Below are positions 14,204 through 23,942 of a stretch of 64,000 nucleotides of DNA, in pieces. This DNA is from an uncultured Lachnospiraceae bacterium (lineage in GTDB: Bacteria > Bacillota > Clostridia > Lachnospirales > Lachnospiraceae), in assembly GCA_900318375.1 (NCBI GenBank), contig ONKG01000004.1:1-64000 (forward strand), read 5' to 3'. Position numbers and translations under genes: made by a program. Position 1 is the stretch's first letter; each line of letters begins with the position of its first letter. The notes under the pieces were generated by a model that saw only the letters and a program-made list of their open reading frames with translations, was not told where the DNA came from and searched no databases.

Positions 14204-15226
14204 ATGGTAACGCAAAAAGATATTTCGGCGGCGTGCGGTTTGTCAGTCTCAGCTGTGAGTAAGGCATTGAGTGATTATCCGGATATCAGTGAGGACACGA
14301 AGCGCAGAGTACGTGATGTAGCAGAGAAGATGGGATATCACGGTATGAAGAGTGAGCTCAACAGGAAACGTGAGCATACCTATACCCTGGGGCTTTTGAT
14401 AACAGAAGAGACGGAGAGGTCTGAATATCAGGATGTTATAAAGGAACTCAGGAATACACTGGTCAAAAAAGGGTATGATCTGGTCCTGCTGAGTCCGCTC
14501 AGAAAGGGCGGCGGGAATAGAGAAAAGCCGGGCTATCTTCCAAGAGCGCGTCTTTATGGGATGGAGGGAGTGTTTTTATTTACAAGTTTGCAGGAGAGTG
14601 ACCTGTATCATCATAAAGACGGGAGGAATCTGAGAGAATTGATTTTGGGTGAGATACCGGTTGTTGCTGTCGGCAGTTTCTGGGCATCCTGCAGTTGTGT
14701 TCTCCCCGGGTATGAGAAGGGGATACGGGGACTTATACGGGAAGTATATATGAAAGGACATCGTCGTATAGCTTTCGTATTCAAGGAGAGGACGGCGGTT
14801 GATGCGCAATGGTATAAGGCAATCCGTATGGAACTGGAGGAACACTATCTGAGGGTGCCGGAGTATTTTTTTCTGAGGGTCGAAGCGGAAGCAGATGGCG
14901 GATCGGAGGCTTTTTCGGAGATCAGGGATTTGCTGCGGGGAAGCAGATGGCTGCGTCCGACCTGTATCCTCTTTACGGATGAGACGTTATTGGAAGGCGG
15001 GGCTGCTGCGATCCGTCAGTGCGGATTTCGTGTTCCGGAAGACATCTGCCTGGCTGCGATCAGAATCTCGGAAGAGAATAAATATGAAGATGATTCCGTG
15101 CTCAGCTGGAGAATCCTGCCCACAGAGATTGCGGAGGCGGCAGTGGAGCAGATGTTTGACAGCATGAAAGGGTCTTTGCACGGAGCAGGAAGAATCCGCG
15201 TGGTTGACGGAAAACTGTATGAATAA
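14204..15226 (+). CDS. LacI-family transcriptional regulator
   Basis: The 340-residue protein has an N-terminal LacI helix-turn-helix (VTQKDISAACGLSVSAVSKA, then LSDYPDISEDTKRRVRDVAE) and hinge, and a periplasmic-binding-protein-like sensor domain from about residue 62 (YTLGLLITEETERSEYQDVI). The conserved NDxxA region is modified to TDETLLEGGAAAIRQCGFRV. It is a cytoplasmic, ligand-responsive regulator; the ligand is unknown. The start has GGAAGGACAGGAG just upstream. It is the first chromosomal gene to the right of the element and has no obvious co-directional partner, so its targets are not clear. Confidence 0.9.
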   Translation: MVTQKDISAACGLSVSAVSKALSDYPDISEDTKRRVRDVAEKMGYHGMKSELNRKREHTYTLGLLITEETERSEYQDVIKELRNTLVKKGYDLVLLSPLRKGGGNREKPGYLPRARLYGMEGVFLFTSLQESDLYHHKDGRNLRELILGEIPVVAVGSFWASCSCVLPGYEKGIRGLIREVYMKGHRRIAFVFKERTAVDAQWYKAIRMELEEHYLRVPEYFFLRVEAEADGGSEAFSEIRDLLRGSRWLRPTCILFTDETLLEGGAAAIRQCGFRVPEDICLAAIRISEENKYEDDSVLSWRILPTEIAEAAVEQMFDSMKGSLHGAGRIRVVDGKLYE

Positions 15227-15342
15227 GGATCGGACTGCGGAAAACACCGTTAATGTGAACAGAGCTATGAATTCAAGGGAGAAATCCGAAAAGACCCTTT
15301 GGGGAAATTGCCTGTGCTTTTGGACGGGATCTTACTGGATGA

Positions 15343-15487
15343 GACGGTTTGGGATGAAATACTTTGGAATGAGACAGTTTGGGATGAAATCCTATGGAAT
15401 GAGATAGCTTGGAATGAGGTACCTTGGAATGAGGTACCTTGGGATGAGATCCTATGGAATGAGATGTTATGGAATCACGTGCTGTGA
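15343..15487 (+). repeat. Degenerate 15-bp tandem repeats encoding a W-D/N-E pentapeptide pattern
   Basis: About nine to ten copies of a 15-bp unit (for example TTTGGGATGAAATCC or CTTGGAATGAGGTAC) run from about 15343 to 15487. In one frame (open from a TTG at 15299 to TGA at 15487) they encode repeated pentapeptides WDEIL, WNETV, WNEIA and WNEVP. There is no ATG and no convincing ribosome binding site, so translation is unproven. The repeats lie just behind the LacI-type gene. Confidence 0.75.
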
Positions 15488-15881
15488 AATGACATACTTT
15501 TGAAAAAGGTGCCCGCGAATGAGAAAGGAGATACAGGTAGATGCTCTAAAAAAATGGCGGAAGAGGAAGAAAAAGGACTTTTAAAGGCATCTGCCCAGAT
15601 CCTCCGTGGACTTTGTCCTGACAGAGAGGGGTGTTTGGAAAATAGGTCTTTTTTGATTTATTGTGTTTAATGCGCAATAGTTTAGCCGGCGGGCTTGATC
15701 GTTACAATTCACAGCCCCTTCGGAACTGTGATTGCAGCTTGTGTCTGCCCGCTCCGGATTCTCTTCGAAGCATGGGCAGACACCGCTATACCCGGATTTC
15801 ACAGGAAAAATCCATTCGAAAATACTTCAACGCAGAGGCTGCGAGCGACAATGTTTAATCTTTTATTTTTTGTGTCTTTGA
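15488..15881. other. Non-coding stretch behind the tandem repeats
   Basis: No credible gene was seen. Two hairpins are visible: TCACAG/CTGTGA near 15707-15730 and TCTGCCC/GGGCAGA near 15744-15781. Neither has a T-run, and the frames open here lack ribosome binding sites. Confidence 0.4.
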
Positions 15882-15910
15882 TTTATTTGTTCGAGTGAAT
15901 GATGTATAAT
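15882..15910 (+). promoter_or_regulatory. Promoter upstream of the L,D-transpeptidase gene
   Basis: TTTATT (15882-15887), 17 bp, TATAAT (15905-15910). The -10 box is consensus, the -35 box weak. The leader to the start at 16058 would be about 140 nt. Confidence 0.5.
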
Positions 15911-16057
15911 TAGAAAATCTATGGGAAATCTGTACCCATAAGAGCATATATTGCGTTATTATAGTATCTGCTGAAAGCGGCAGATTACCGATAGACAAAA
16001 ATAAAACAGATTATCGTTTATGATAAACAAGTATTCACGGAGGTCATCCCGATATTA

Positions 16058-18343
16058 ATGAGTAAAGAAACTGGGAATGAAAGAATAAATCAGATCATGA
16101 ATGAAAATGACGGAATAAACGCCGGCGGAGGCAGTGAAGCGGAGGAGGCGAAGACTATACGACTCCCGCAGCCTGACGAGGCTGCTGCTTCAGGACTTAA
16201 GCAGCAGGATGAGATGAAAACCATCGTGCTCCGTCAGCCCGCAGCCGGTACTGAGAAACCTTTTACAGAAACGGTGCCGGATAAGGAGGGGGAATATGCC
16301 GGGAATCCGTTTCCGGCAGCGGAATCAGAAAAGGCAGCAAAGCCTGCAGAGTCAGAAAAGGCAGCAGAGCCTGCGGAATCCGGGAAGGCAGTGAAGCCTG
16401 CGGAATCCGGGAAGGCAGTGAAGCCGGCGGAATTCGAGAAGGCAGTGAAGCCGGCGGAATCAGAAAAGGCAGTGAAGCCTGCGGAATCCGGGAAGGCAGT
16501 GAAGCCTGCGGAATTCGAGAAGGCAGTGAAGCCGGCGGAATCAGAAAAGGCAGTGAAGCCTGCGGAATCCGGGAAGGCTGCGAGGCTTGCGGAATCCGGG
16601 GAGGCAGCGAAGCGGACAGAATCAGAGAACGCCTCTTCAAGAGCAGATCAAGGGAAGGATACAGCAGATGCTGTCGGCACAGGGATTGCAGCAAATGCAG
16701 AAAGCCTGGAAAATGCACAGTCTGCTGCGCGGCAGGGAAGCCTGGCTATGGTCCCGAATCCTTCGCAGAATGCCGTCCGGCCTCCGCAGGGAAATACGCT
16801 CTATCCGGTAAATGCCGGACCGGGGGGAAACGGCGGGAACGGCGGTAATTACGGGAACGACGGAAACAGCGGAAACAGCGGGAACAACGAAAACAGCGGA
16901 GCCCGCAAGAACGGCAGGATTGCCTTTTTGGTCAGTATGTTTCTGATCATCGCGATTCTGGGCGGAATCTACGCATATGGCTATAAGTACTGCGGCACGC
17001 ATTTTATGCCCGGCACGCAGATCAATGGCTATGATTGCAGCGGAAAGACGGAAGAAGAAGCTGAAGCGGTATTCGCCGAAGCGGCTAAAGAGTATGTCCT
17101 GAATGTTCGTTTCCGGGGCGGAAACACGGAGATTGTGCATGCACAGGATATCGGCTTTGAATATAAGCCAGACGGAAGCATAGCCGCTCTTCTGCAGCAG
17201 CAGGATTGCCTTGTGTGGCCTAAATACTTCTTTGAAGATTCGCTCTATGAGATCAAGCCGGGCGGAACCTATGACGATGAAAAGCTGACAGCAGCGCTGC
17301 AGAAGCTTCCTGAGCTTCAGGAAGAAAATATGGAGAAGCCCAAGGATGCCTATATTGAGTTCCAGGACGGAAACGAGGAGGAGGACGGCAGGTTTGTGAT
17401 CGTCCCCGAGACAGCGGGAACAACGATCGACCTCGTGCAGCTTGAAGCAGGTGTCGGTGATGCGGCAGCCCGCTATTCCGATCTTGTCGATGCAGAGGAA
17501 ATCGGCGGCGCCTATGTGGAGGCTTCCATGAAGGCGGACAATGCCAAGATCATTGCCCGCTGTGCCGATCTCAATGATCTTGTCGGCGCCAGCATTACTT
17601 ACGAGCTTCCTAGTGGTGACACGATGCGTCTGAATGCGGATGTCACCAAAGACTGGCTGGTAAAGGATGACAGCGGAAAACTTGTCAAGGACGAAGAAGT
17701 CTGGGACGAGAAGCTGTGGGAGTTTTTGGATCAGCTGGCATACAATACAAATACGATCGGTTCGGAAAGACAGTTCAAATCCACGCTCCGCGGGACGATC
17801 ACAGTCAGCGGCGGAGACTATGGATATATGGTCAATCAGATCACAGAGCACGACAAGCTTGTCGAGGATTTCGCCAAGAAGACAAAGGAGACTCGAAAGC
17901 CGGACTATTATATTACACCTTACAATGAAGAGAAGGAAAATGACGGTATAGGCACGACTTATATCGAAGTCGATCTGAGTGCCCAGCACATCTGGTGCTA
18001 TGTGGGGGGCGAGCTCAAGATGGAAAGTGACTGTGTCAGCGGCGATGTGACGACTGACCACGGAACACCCACAGGTGTCTTCGGGATCATGTTCATGCTC
18101 AGGGATACGACACTTCGGGGTGTCATGCAGTCCAACGGTAAATATGAGTATGAGACCAAGGTGGGATACTGGATGCCTTTCTACAACGGATGCGGTTTCC
18201 ATGATGCCTGGTGGCGGTCGGCCTTTGGCGGAACAATCTACCAGGGCAACGGTTCTCACGGATGTGTCAACCTTCCGGTGGATGCCGCCGCAGCTCTTTA
18301 TTCATACTGCGAAGATAAAATGCCGGTCGTGGTATACTGGTAA
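16058..18343 (+). CDS. L,D-transpeptidase with a repeat-rich cytoplasmic tail (membrane anchored)
   Basis: The 761-residue protein starts at ATG 16058 (GGAGGTC upstream). It has an Ala/Glu/Lys/Pro-rich N-terminus with eleven 9-residue repeats (about 89-187, unit ESGKAVKPA), a Gly/Asn-rich stretch (257-282) and one membrane segment (about 287-308). Outside follow peptidoglycan-binding-like domains and a C-terminal YkuD domain with HDAWW and SHGCVN, nucleophile Cys736. It would make 3-3 cross-links or attach proteins in peptidoglycan. With the N-terminus inside the cell, the repeats are cytoplasmic and probably disordered. Confidence 0.92.
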   Translation: MSKETGNERINQIMNENDGINAGGGSEAEEAKTIRLPQPDEAAASGLKQQDEMKTIVLRQPAAGTEKPFTETVPDKEGEYAGNPFPAAESEKAAKPAESEKAAEPAESGKAVKPAESGKAVKPAEFEKAVKPAESEKAVKPAESGKAVKPAEFEKAVKPAESEKAVKPAESGKAARLAESGEAAKRTESENASSRADQGKDTADAVGTGIAANAESLENAQSAARQGSLAMVPNPSQNAVRPPQGNTLYPVNAGPGGNGGNGGNYGNDGNSGNSGNNENSGARKNGRIAFLVSMFLIIAILGGIYAYGYKYCGTHFMPGTQINGYDCSGKTEEEAEAVFAEAAKEYVLNVRFRGGNTEIVHAQDIGFEYKPDGSIAALLQQQDCLVWPKYFFEDSLYEIKPGGTYDDEKLTAALQKLPELQEENMEKPKDAYIEFQDGNEEEDGRFVIVPETAGTTIDLVQLEAGVGDAAARYSDLVDAEEIGGAYVEASMKADNAKIIARCADLNDLVGASITYELPSGDTMRLNADVTKDWLVKDDSGKLVKDEEVWDEKLWEFLDQLAYNTNTIGSERQFKSTLRGTITVSGGDYGYMVNQITEHDKLVEDFAKKTKETRKPDYYITPYNEEKENDGIGTTYIEVDLSAQHIWCYVGGELKMESDCVSGDVTTDHGTPTGVFGIMFMLRDTTLRGVMQSNGKYEYETKVGYWMPFYNGCGFHDAWWRSAFGGTIYQGNGSHGCVNLPVDAAAALYSYCEDKMPVVVYW
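16322..16618 (+). repeat. 27-bp tandem repeats inside the L,D-transpeptidase gene
   Basis: Eleven in-frame 27-bp units encode variants of E-S/F-G/E-K-A-V/A-K-P-A. Units alternate between ESGK, EFEK and ESEK types, with a higher-order three-unit pattern repeated twice, showing recent expansion by unequal exchange or slippage. Confidence 0.9.
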
Positions 18344-18375
18344 GCAGGCATTTTGCAGGGGAGGAGAAAAATTCA

Positions 18376-18984
18376 ATGGTTGAGATTAAGGAAGTCATCA
18401 GACAGACACAGAACAAATTTCTGAACATGTTTGAATATCGGGGGATCAACAAGGTGGGCCGTGATTTCCGCTATTTTGTTGCTTCCCGCGCGGAGAAGGA
18501 CGAAGATCTTAAGGCTGTCAGCGGAGAAAACCATCCCGACGGTGTGATTATGTACGCCCTGTACGGCGAGAAAAAGGACCGGGTCGTTCTCATCCGCCAG
18601 TTCAGGATCCCTCTGGGCTGCTATATATATGAGTTTCCTGCCGGTCTGGTCGACAAGGGAGAGGATTACCGCGCGGCGGCAGTCCGCGAAATGCATGAGG
18701 AGACCGGCCTGGTCTTCAGTCCGGTCGATGCGGATCAGATGTTTGAGGCTGCCCGTTATACGACGGCCGGCCTGACGGATGAGTCCTGCTGTATGGTTTA
18801 CGGATATGCATCCGGTGAACCCAGCCGCAAATATCTGGAGGAAGGCGAGGACATTCAGATCATCCTGGCGGACCGCGATGAGATCCGGAGGATCCTGAAA
18901 GAGGAAAGAGTAGCTCTCATGACTGCCTATCAAATGATGCACTTCCTTGCTGATGAGGATCCGTTTGCTTTTTTAAATCTGTAA
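18376..18984 (+). CDS. NUDIX hydrolase, ADP-ribose pyrophosphatase-like
   Basis: The 202-residue protein has a complete NUDIX box, [23 protein letters not shown], near residues 94-116 (G, then RE, EE and G at the right spacing), and the ADP-ribose pyrophosphatase-like upstream strand [20 protein letters not shown]. It would hydrolyse ADP-ribose or a related nucleoside diphosphate. The start is preceded by GGGGAGGAGAAAAATTCA. It follows the transpeptidase by 32 bp and is probably co-transcribed with it. Confidence 0.85.
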   Translation: MVEIKEVIRQTQNKFLNMFEYRGINKVGRDFRYFVASRAEKDEDLKAVSGENHPDGVIMYALYGEKKDRVVLIRQFRIPLGCYIYEFPAGLVDKGEDYRAAAVREMHEETGLVFSPVDADQMFEAARYTTAGLTDESCCMVYGYASGEPSRKYLEEGEDIQIILADRDEIRRILKEERVALMTAYQMMHFLADEDPFAFLNL

Positions 18985-19069
18985 GAAGCACTATGTAAGC
19001 AGTACGATAAGCAGTGCGATGCCTGCGCACAAGGTGCTCCGGCATGTATGGAAGACTGAGAGAAATTGT

Positions 19070-19882
19070 ATGGAGAATCGGGATTTGGCGGCCGCGGCCG
19101 CGGAGAACAATGCAGGCGCGGACAGTGCAGCCGCAGGCGGGAGCTTCTGCGCAGATGCTCTGCGTTCGTGGATCAAAGAAGCACACGAGAAAAAAAACCG
19201 TTCCTATCCAAAGGGGAGTTCTGCGGTATTGATTCCCTTTCTGATCCGGGACGGCGTCTGCCATGTGCTCTACGAGGTGCGTGCGGCAAAACTGCTTTCT
19301 CAGCCCGGGGAGATCTGTTTTCCGGGAGGAAGGATCGAAAAGGGCGAGAGTCCCATGGAGACGGCAGTCCGGGAGGCGACAGAAGAACTGTGTGTTGACA
19401 GAGACAGGATTGAAATAGTGGGCGCGCTCGATGACACCATCGGGCCCGGTACAATCCCCCTTTTTTCCTATATCGGTGTATTGCATGATTATGAGGGGAC
19501 CTGGTCAGCGTCGGAAGTGGACAGGGTCTTCACTCTGCCGCTGGACTGGATCCTCCAAAATGATCCGGACGTCTATAAAATAAAACTTGCCCGTCAGATG
19601 CCGGAGGATTTTCCCTATGAATATATTCCGGGCGGGCAGGAATACCGATGGCGGGAACAGAGCTATTCCGTCCCGTTTTATCCGCAGCTGCCGACGGAGC
19701 TGTCGCTCTTTCAGGAAGCGAAAGGCTCGGAACACTGCGGGAAAGCTGCAGAAACTGCTGACAGTATTTCAGATGCAGGAGAGGACATGAAGCTGCCTGT
19801 TCTCTGGGGAGTCACAGCCCGTGTCACACATTCCCTGGCGGTCCTGCTTCGTGAAGGTAGAGGAGAACAGACATTACGATGA
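19070..19882 (+). CDS. NUDIX hydrolase, CoA-pyrophosphatase-like
   Basis: The likely start is ATG 19070 (270 residues); an ATG at 19019 is possible but has no ribosome binding site. The NUDIX box is GGRIEKGESPMETAVREATEEL, and the preceding region (VLYEVRAAKLLSQPGEICFP) resembles the coenzyme A pyrophosphatase signature of NudL-type enzymes. The N-terminal 30 residues are Ala-rich and low complexity. The stop overlaps the next start by 4 bp (ATGA), so it is translationally linked with the FHA-ABC gene. Substrate not certain. Confidence 0.78.
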   Translation: MENRDLAAAAAENNAGADSAAAGGSFCADALRSWIKEAHEKKNRSYPKGSSAVLIPFLIRDGVCHVLYEVRAAKLLSQPGEICFPGGRIEKGESPMETAVREATEELCVDRDRIEIVGALDDTIGPGTIPLFSYIGVLHDYEGTWSASEVDRVFTLPLDWILQNDPDVYKIKLARQMPEDFPYEYIPGGQEYRWREQSYSVPFYPQLPTELSLFQEAKGSEHCGKAAETADSISDAGEDMKLPVLWGVTARVTHSLAVLLREGRGEQTLR

Positions 19883-21666
19883 ATCTGGAAGAAAGTACGG
19901 TTTACGCATCTAAAAGAAATCTCAGACCAAAGCTGTATGTGATCAACGGCGATGATATCAGAGAATATTATCTGGACGGAAGGCAGATCATGGGCCGTCC
20001 GACATCTGCCAATACTCCTGATATCCCTGTTTTTGCAGGAACGATCTCACGCAGACACGGTCTTTTTGCCACTTCCGGCGGCAGGACCCTTTATGAGGAT
20101 ATCGGCAGTTCAAACGGGACCCAGGTGGGCGATGTTATGCTGCACAAAAGCATGCGGTCTGCCCTCATGAACGGGGAGGTGATCCGGGTACGGGCAAGAA
20201 ATGCCTCCGGTTCGGACAAGGATGTCGTCATGGTATACGCGACGGACTATCCGAAGAAAACATCCTGGAGAAAAATTTCTCTCGAGGGGGATATCCAGTC
20301 TCTGGAGATCGGACGGGGAGAAGGCTTTTTCCTTCAGGACGAGTCGGTGTCAAGACATCATGCGACTTTTTTCCACGCCAGTAATGGCTGGGCGATCATT
20401 GATAATAACAGCCGCAACGGTGTTTTCCTGAACGGCAGGAGGATCGGTGAGCCTGTTCTTCTGCATCCCATGGATGTTGTGATGATCACCAATCATCTGT
20501 TCATCTTTCAGGGAAACAGCCTTCTCGTACAGGCGGATGAAACACGTTACGGGGGAAGAGGTGCCGGCAGCGGATATGCTGCGCCCCAGGCGGACGGCTC
20601 CTTTTTCCAGGAGGCGGGATCGATGGGATCCGCCCTGTCTGAACCCCTGTCCGCGGCGGAGATGCTTTCGCCCGGCAGGAGGGCTGCCTATCCCGGGAGA
20701 CCAGACCTCAGAAGACCGGACTTTGACAAGCCTGCTCCGGGTCCGGCAAGGGCAGGAATGGCAGGTCCTTCCGCAAGAGACAGAGGGGCCGGACCGGCGG
20801 GCAGAGATCTGCCTCCCCTCAGAGGGGGACGCAGACCGAAATCCGGCGGCAGGATGCTTTCCATCCACATCGAGGAAAGGAATGCATGGAACCGCCTGCG
20901 CAAAAAGACCCTCCTCCGTGACATCAATCTGCAGATTGACAGCGGTTCACTCGTTCTGATCCTCGGCGGATCCGGTGCCGGCAAGACTACCTTCATGAAT
21001 GCAGTGATGGGATACGAGCCGGCAAAGGGCAGTATTGCTTACGGTGAATCCGATATTTACCGCGAGTATGAAAAAATGAAATATGAGATCGGATATGTGC
21101 CCCAGCAGGACCTGCTGCGTATGGAGGATGTTGTCTACGATACTTTGAATAATTCGGCACAGATGAGGCTTCCGGGCTCTGTCACGGCAGCTCAGCGTGA
21201 GGAGCTGGTTGAGAACGCGCTGAATATGTTCGGCCTCTCGCGTGAGAAAAACTCCCTGGTCGGAAAACTCAGCGGCGGACAGCGCAAGCGTCTGAGTATC
21301 GCAGTGGAATATATAGGAAATCCTTCATTGTTTTTCCTGGATGAACCGGACTCCGGTCTGGACGGCATCATGGCCAAGGAGCTGATGACCAATCTGCGCC
21401 AGATCGCGGACCAGGGAAAGATCGTCATGGTGATTTCTCATGCGCCGGACCGCGCGTTTGAGCTCTTTGACAAGATCATCGTACTCGCAAAGAGTGCAAA
21501 GGACGACAGCGGCCATCTGGTCTATTACGGAGCGCCTGCTGACGCCTGCCGGTTTTTTGACACGGAGACACTGGAGGGAATCGTCGGCCGCATCAACCGC
21601 AGGGATGAGGGCGGTGAAGGTCTGGCGGACCACTATATCAGAAAATACGAGAATCTCTGCAGATAA
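19879..21666 (+). CDS. ABC transporter ATP-binding protein with two N-terminal FHA domains
   Basis: The 595-residue protein has two forkhead-associated domains, about residues 20-100 (MGRPTS, SRRHG, DIGSSNGT) and 125-215 (EIGRGEG, SRHHA, NNSRNGV), both keeping the phosphothreonine-binding residues. A Pro/Gly/Arg-rich linker (about 225-325) leads to an ABCG-type ATPase with Walker A GGSGAGKTT, signature LSGGQRKR and Walker B LFFLDEPDSGLDG. The permease is the next gene. The arrangement resembles mycobacterial Rv1747, where FHA domains link transport to Ser/Thr kinase signalling, but there ATPase and membrane domain are one chain. The exported substrate is unknown. Confidence 0.92.
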   Translation: MNLEESTVYASKRNLRPKLYVINGDDIREYYLDGRQIMGRPTSANTPDIPVFAGTISRRHGLFATSGGRTLYEDIGSSNGTQVGDVMLHKSMRSALMNGEVIRVRARNASGSDKDVVMVYATDYPKKTSWRKISLEGDIQSLEIGRGEGFFLQDESVSRHHATFFHASNGWAIIDNNSRNGVFLNGRRIGEPVLLHPMDVVMITNHLFIFQGNSLLVQADETRYGGRGAGSGYAAPQADGSFFQEAGSMGSALSEPLSAAEMLSPGRRAAYPGRPDLRRPDFDKPAPGPARAGMAGPSARDRGAGPAGRDLPPLRGGRRPKSGGRMLSIHIEERNAWNRLRKKTLLRDINLQIDSGSLVLILGGSGAGKTTFMNAVMGYEPAKGSIAYGESDIYREYEKMKYEIGYVPQQDLLRMEDVVYDTLNNSAQMRLPGSVTAAQREELVENALNMFGLSREKNSLVGKLSGGQRKRLSIAVEYIGNPSLFFLDEPDSGLDGIMAKELMTNLRQIADQGKIVMVISHAPDRAFELFDKIIVLAKSAKDDSGHLVYYGAPADACRFFDTETLEGIVGRINRRDEGGEGLADHYIRKYENLCR

Positions 21667-21824
21667 ATGATCCGGATGATCTATCTGGATGATCTGCAGA
21701 TTCAAGACTCGCCTGCGAGTCTTGTGCGCCGTGTGCGGGATGCCGCAGGGCATTGTTTTCTGCTCCGCACACGGGTGCAGGAAAACAGAAAAATACAGGG
21801 CGGAATATACGGAGAATCTATGTT

Positions 21825-22640
21825 ATGGGACGAAGAATCGGACGGTTGGAACAGACAGGCATTTATGTGGGAAAATGCTGGCGCTTATTTATCAATGAAA
21901 AACAATGGAAAAATCTGATATCAACACTGATCATCACGGTATTGATCTCTTTTGTCACCAGTGAGAAGACATTTGAGGACTATGTCCAGACAAAGAACAG
22001 TTGTTTTGCTATTGTCTGTGCCTGCATATGGGTCGGCATTTTCAACTCGATCCAGTCGATCTGCCGGGAGAGAAGCATTATCAAGAGGGAGCACCGCACC
22101 GGGCTGCACATCTCCTCCTATATCGGAGCTCATGTGATCTTTGAGGCGGCGCTGGGTGCAGTGGAAGCCCTGATCGTCCTGGTGATCGTGCTGATCAAAA
22201 ATAAGTCCCACCTGCCGGAATCGGGTCTGATCTTCCCGCTTGCGGTGGATATGTATATCACCTTGTACCTGACAATATTTGCCTCCGACATGATGGCGAT
22301 CCTGGTATCCTGTGTCGTAAAGGACAGCACTTCCGCGATGACCGTCATGCCCTTTGTCCTGATCGTACAGCTGATCATGGCCGGTGTGGTCTTTGAACTG
22401 GAAGGGGTCGCGGATAAGATCTCAAATGTCACAGTCAGTAAATGGGGGCTGAACGGTCTGATGTCCATTGCGCTGACCAATGATGACATACGCATGAATC
22501 CTCTCTTCAAGGAAAACGACTGGCAGAAGGCGGAAGCCGGCAATCTGTTCCGGATCTGGCTGATCATGGCAGTTATCTCCCTGATCTGTATTGCCCTGGG
22601 TACCTTGGCTCTGAGCTTTGTGGACCACGACAAGCGCTGA
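21825..22640 (+). CDS. ABC transporter permease (ABC-2 type)
   Basis: From ATG 21825 (GGAG 10 nt upstream) the 271-residue protein has about six membrane segments, at LISTLIITVLISFV, CFAIVCACIWVGIF, the block ALIVLVIVLI, then MYITLYLTIFAS, MPFVLIVQLIMAGVVF and IWLIMAVISLICIALGTLAL. The cytoplasmic motif ICRERSIIKREHRTGLHISS is typical of ABCG/ABC-2 permeases. It follows the FHA-ABC ATPase gene and is the natural partner. The upstream 158 bp contain a short hairpin (CAAGACTCGC/GCGAGTCTTG, about 21704-21725). Confidence 0.85.
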   Translation: MGRRIGRLEQTGIYVGKCWRLFINEKQWKNLISTLIITVLISFVTSEKTFEDYVQTKNSCFAIVCACIWVGIFNSIQSICRERSIIKREHRTGLHISSYIGAHVIFEAALGAVEALIVLVIVLIKNKSHLPESGLIFPLAVDMYITLYLTIFASDMMAILVSCVVKDSTSAMTVMPFVLIVQLIMAGVVFELEGVADKISNVTVSKWGLNGLMSIALTNDDIRMNPLFKENDWQKAEAGNLFRIWLIMAVISLICIALGTLALSFVDHDKR

Positions 22641-22712
22641 TTTTCTTTGATGAATTGGTTTTCTTCGATGAATTGGTTTTCTTCGATGAGTTGATTTTCT
22701 TCGATGAGTTGA
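22641..22712 (+). repeat. Four 18-bp tandem repeats behind the permease gene
   Basis: Four units of TTTTCTTCGATGAATTGG or close variants follow directly on the permease stop. One frame encodes (I/V)FFDEL repeated four times, without a normal start codon. Confidence 0.85.
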
Positions 22713-22739
22713 TCTTACAGTTGATAATAAAAACGACAG

Positions 22740-22785
22740 AATACCCTCTGCAGTTCTTCTCAAAGGACTGCAGAGGGTATTTTTT
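22740..22785 (+). terminator. Rho-independent terminator after the ABC transporter operon
   Basis: ATACCCTCTGCAG and CTGCAGAGGGTAT form a 13-bp perfect stem followed by TTTTTT. It closes the operon from 16058 to 22640. Confidence 0.92.
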
Positions 22786-22858
22786 AGGAGTATTACAGAG
22801 TATTATACTTTATCGCGCTTTTCCCGTGACTTCAGCCGCGGACTTGGCATATTGAAGG

Positions 22859-23722
22859 CTATTTCAAAGCGACATTATCGGATATGTAGTAGGAATAGCC
22901 GTTCTTTTTACAGTAATTGATGATCTCCTTGCGCATTTGGGAACTCTTGGTGTATTCCAGAATCGCTATGGTGCGGCCGGCCCTTTTGACCTTCTTGAGG
23001 TAAGCCTCATAGTATTTGCGGTCCGCATTGGTCTGCCTCTTGAACTTATTGGAATTGTAACCTACGATCCGGGTGAGGACCTCTTCCTGCATGACTCCGT
23101 CGATGATCTTGGCCTTGCCCATGCTGATGATCTTGGAGACGAAGACGTCACCGCCGTTTATGACGATCGGGATTTTCTTGTTTTTGATACGTGTGAGGAT
23201 GGAAATAAGGCCGTTCAGGATGGGAGTGCGGTGGTATTCATAGTAGACATCCGTGTTGTCCACCCATAAACCGTCCACACCTTTTTTGCGCAGGCTGGGA
23301 ACCAGCTCATTGACCAGGAAGTTCTGCCAGGCTTTTTTGGAGGTGTCGATCCATTTTTCGCCGGGCCAGTTGTTGTAGTTGCCCAGTGTGTATTTTTTGA
23401 AACGTTTGTAGTAGGAGCGGTATTTCGCGATGGATCCGATACTCAGGTAGCTGTAGACCCTGCGGCCGCCGGATTTGAGTTTTGAGATTTCCGACTTGGT
23501 ATAGTTCTGTGCGTCAATGACAATGTGCCGGTAGTTTTTGATTCTTGACGTGTTTTTTAAATGCGTCCCGATAAAGACACCCCAGGTTGTGGTTCTGGCG
23601 GCTTCTGCGGGGACGTTTGTGACAGGTATGATAGTGATCACTGAAAGCGCTGCCGCTAGGAGCAGTGCGGTCATACGACGTGTAATGCGGGACCTAAGTG
23701 CAGTCCTTTTCTGATCTTTCAT
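22859..23722 (-). CDS. Secreted GH114-like protein (endo-alpha-1,4-polygalactosaminidase family)
   Basis: The 287-residue protein has a basic N-terminus and signal peptide (MTALLLAAALSVITIIPVTN, cleavage probably after AEA). The rest is a TIM-barrel typical of the GH114/TM1410 group: HIVIDAQNYT, RVYSYLSIGSIAKYR, KGVDGLWVDNTDVYY, PIVINGGD and IIDGVMQEEVL. Members act on galactosaminogalactan-like or related extracellular polymers. It is transcribed alone on the minus strand, opposite to its neighbours. Confidence 0.82.
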   Translation of the reverse strand: MKDQKRTALRSRITRRMTALLLAAALSVITIIPVTNVPAEAARTTTWGVFIGTHLKNTSRIKNYRHIVIDAQNYTKSEISKLKSGGRRVYSYLSIGSIAKYRSYYKRFKKYTLGNYNNWPGEKWIDTSKKAWQNFLVNELVPSLRKKGVDGLWVDNTDVYYEYHRTPILNGLISILTRIKNKKIPIVINGGDVFVSKIISMGKAKIIDGVMQEEVLTRIVGYNSNKFKRQTNADRKYYEAYLKKVKRAGRTIAILEYTKSSQMRKEIINYCKKNGYSYYISDNVALK

Positions 23723-23793
23723 CTAAACCCTCCTTTTTTGCAGTAGACGAGACAGGATGAAGGTATATGTTTTCGTGTATCTGTATTAGAACA

Positions 23794-23822
23794 ATTTTAA
23801 CATTTTTGTCACAATATGTAAA
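23794..23822 (-). promoter_or_regulatory. Promoter of the GH114-like gene
   Basis: On the minus strand TTTACA (23822-23817), 17 bp, TAAAAT (23799-23794), about 75 bp before the start codon. Confidence 0.6.
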
Positions 23823-23914
23823 CAAAATGGTCACGGCTGAAGAAAGTATGCCCTCGATGGGCGTGGACATGCAGCACTTGCTCAGCCGGTCCCCGGCAGT
23901 TTGCCAAACGTATT

Positions 23915-23942
23915 TTATTTCATTATTGTTCTGTGCTATAAT
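23915..23942 (+). promoter_or_regulatory. Promoter ahead of the polysaccharide cluster
   Basis: A consensus TATAAT (23937-23942) has a weak TTATTT (23915-23920) at 16 bp spacing. It lies about 110 bp upstream of the lipid kinase start. Confidence 0.5.

Noticed and set aside
16322-16618. Regular repeats that might be taken for a CRISPR array
   Set aside because: Units are contiguous 27-bp in-frame coding repeats without unique spacers.
16637-18259. Minus-strand frame of 540 codons opposite the L,D-transpeptidase
   Set aside because: It is fully antisense to a gene with a signature SHGCVN motif and has no start signal.
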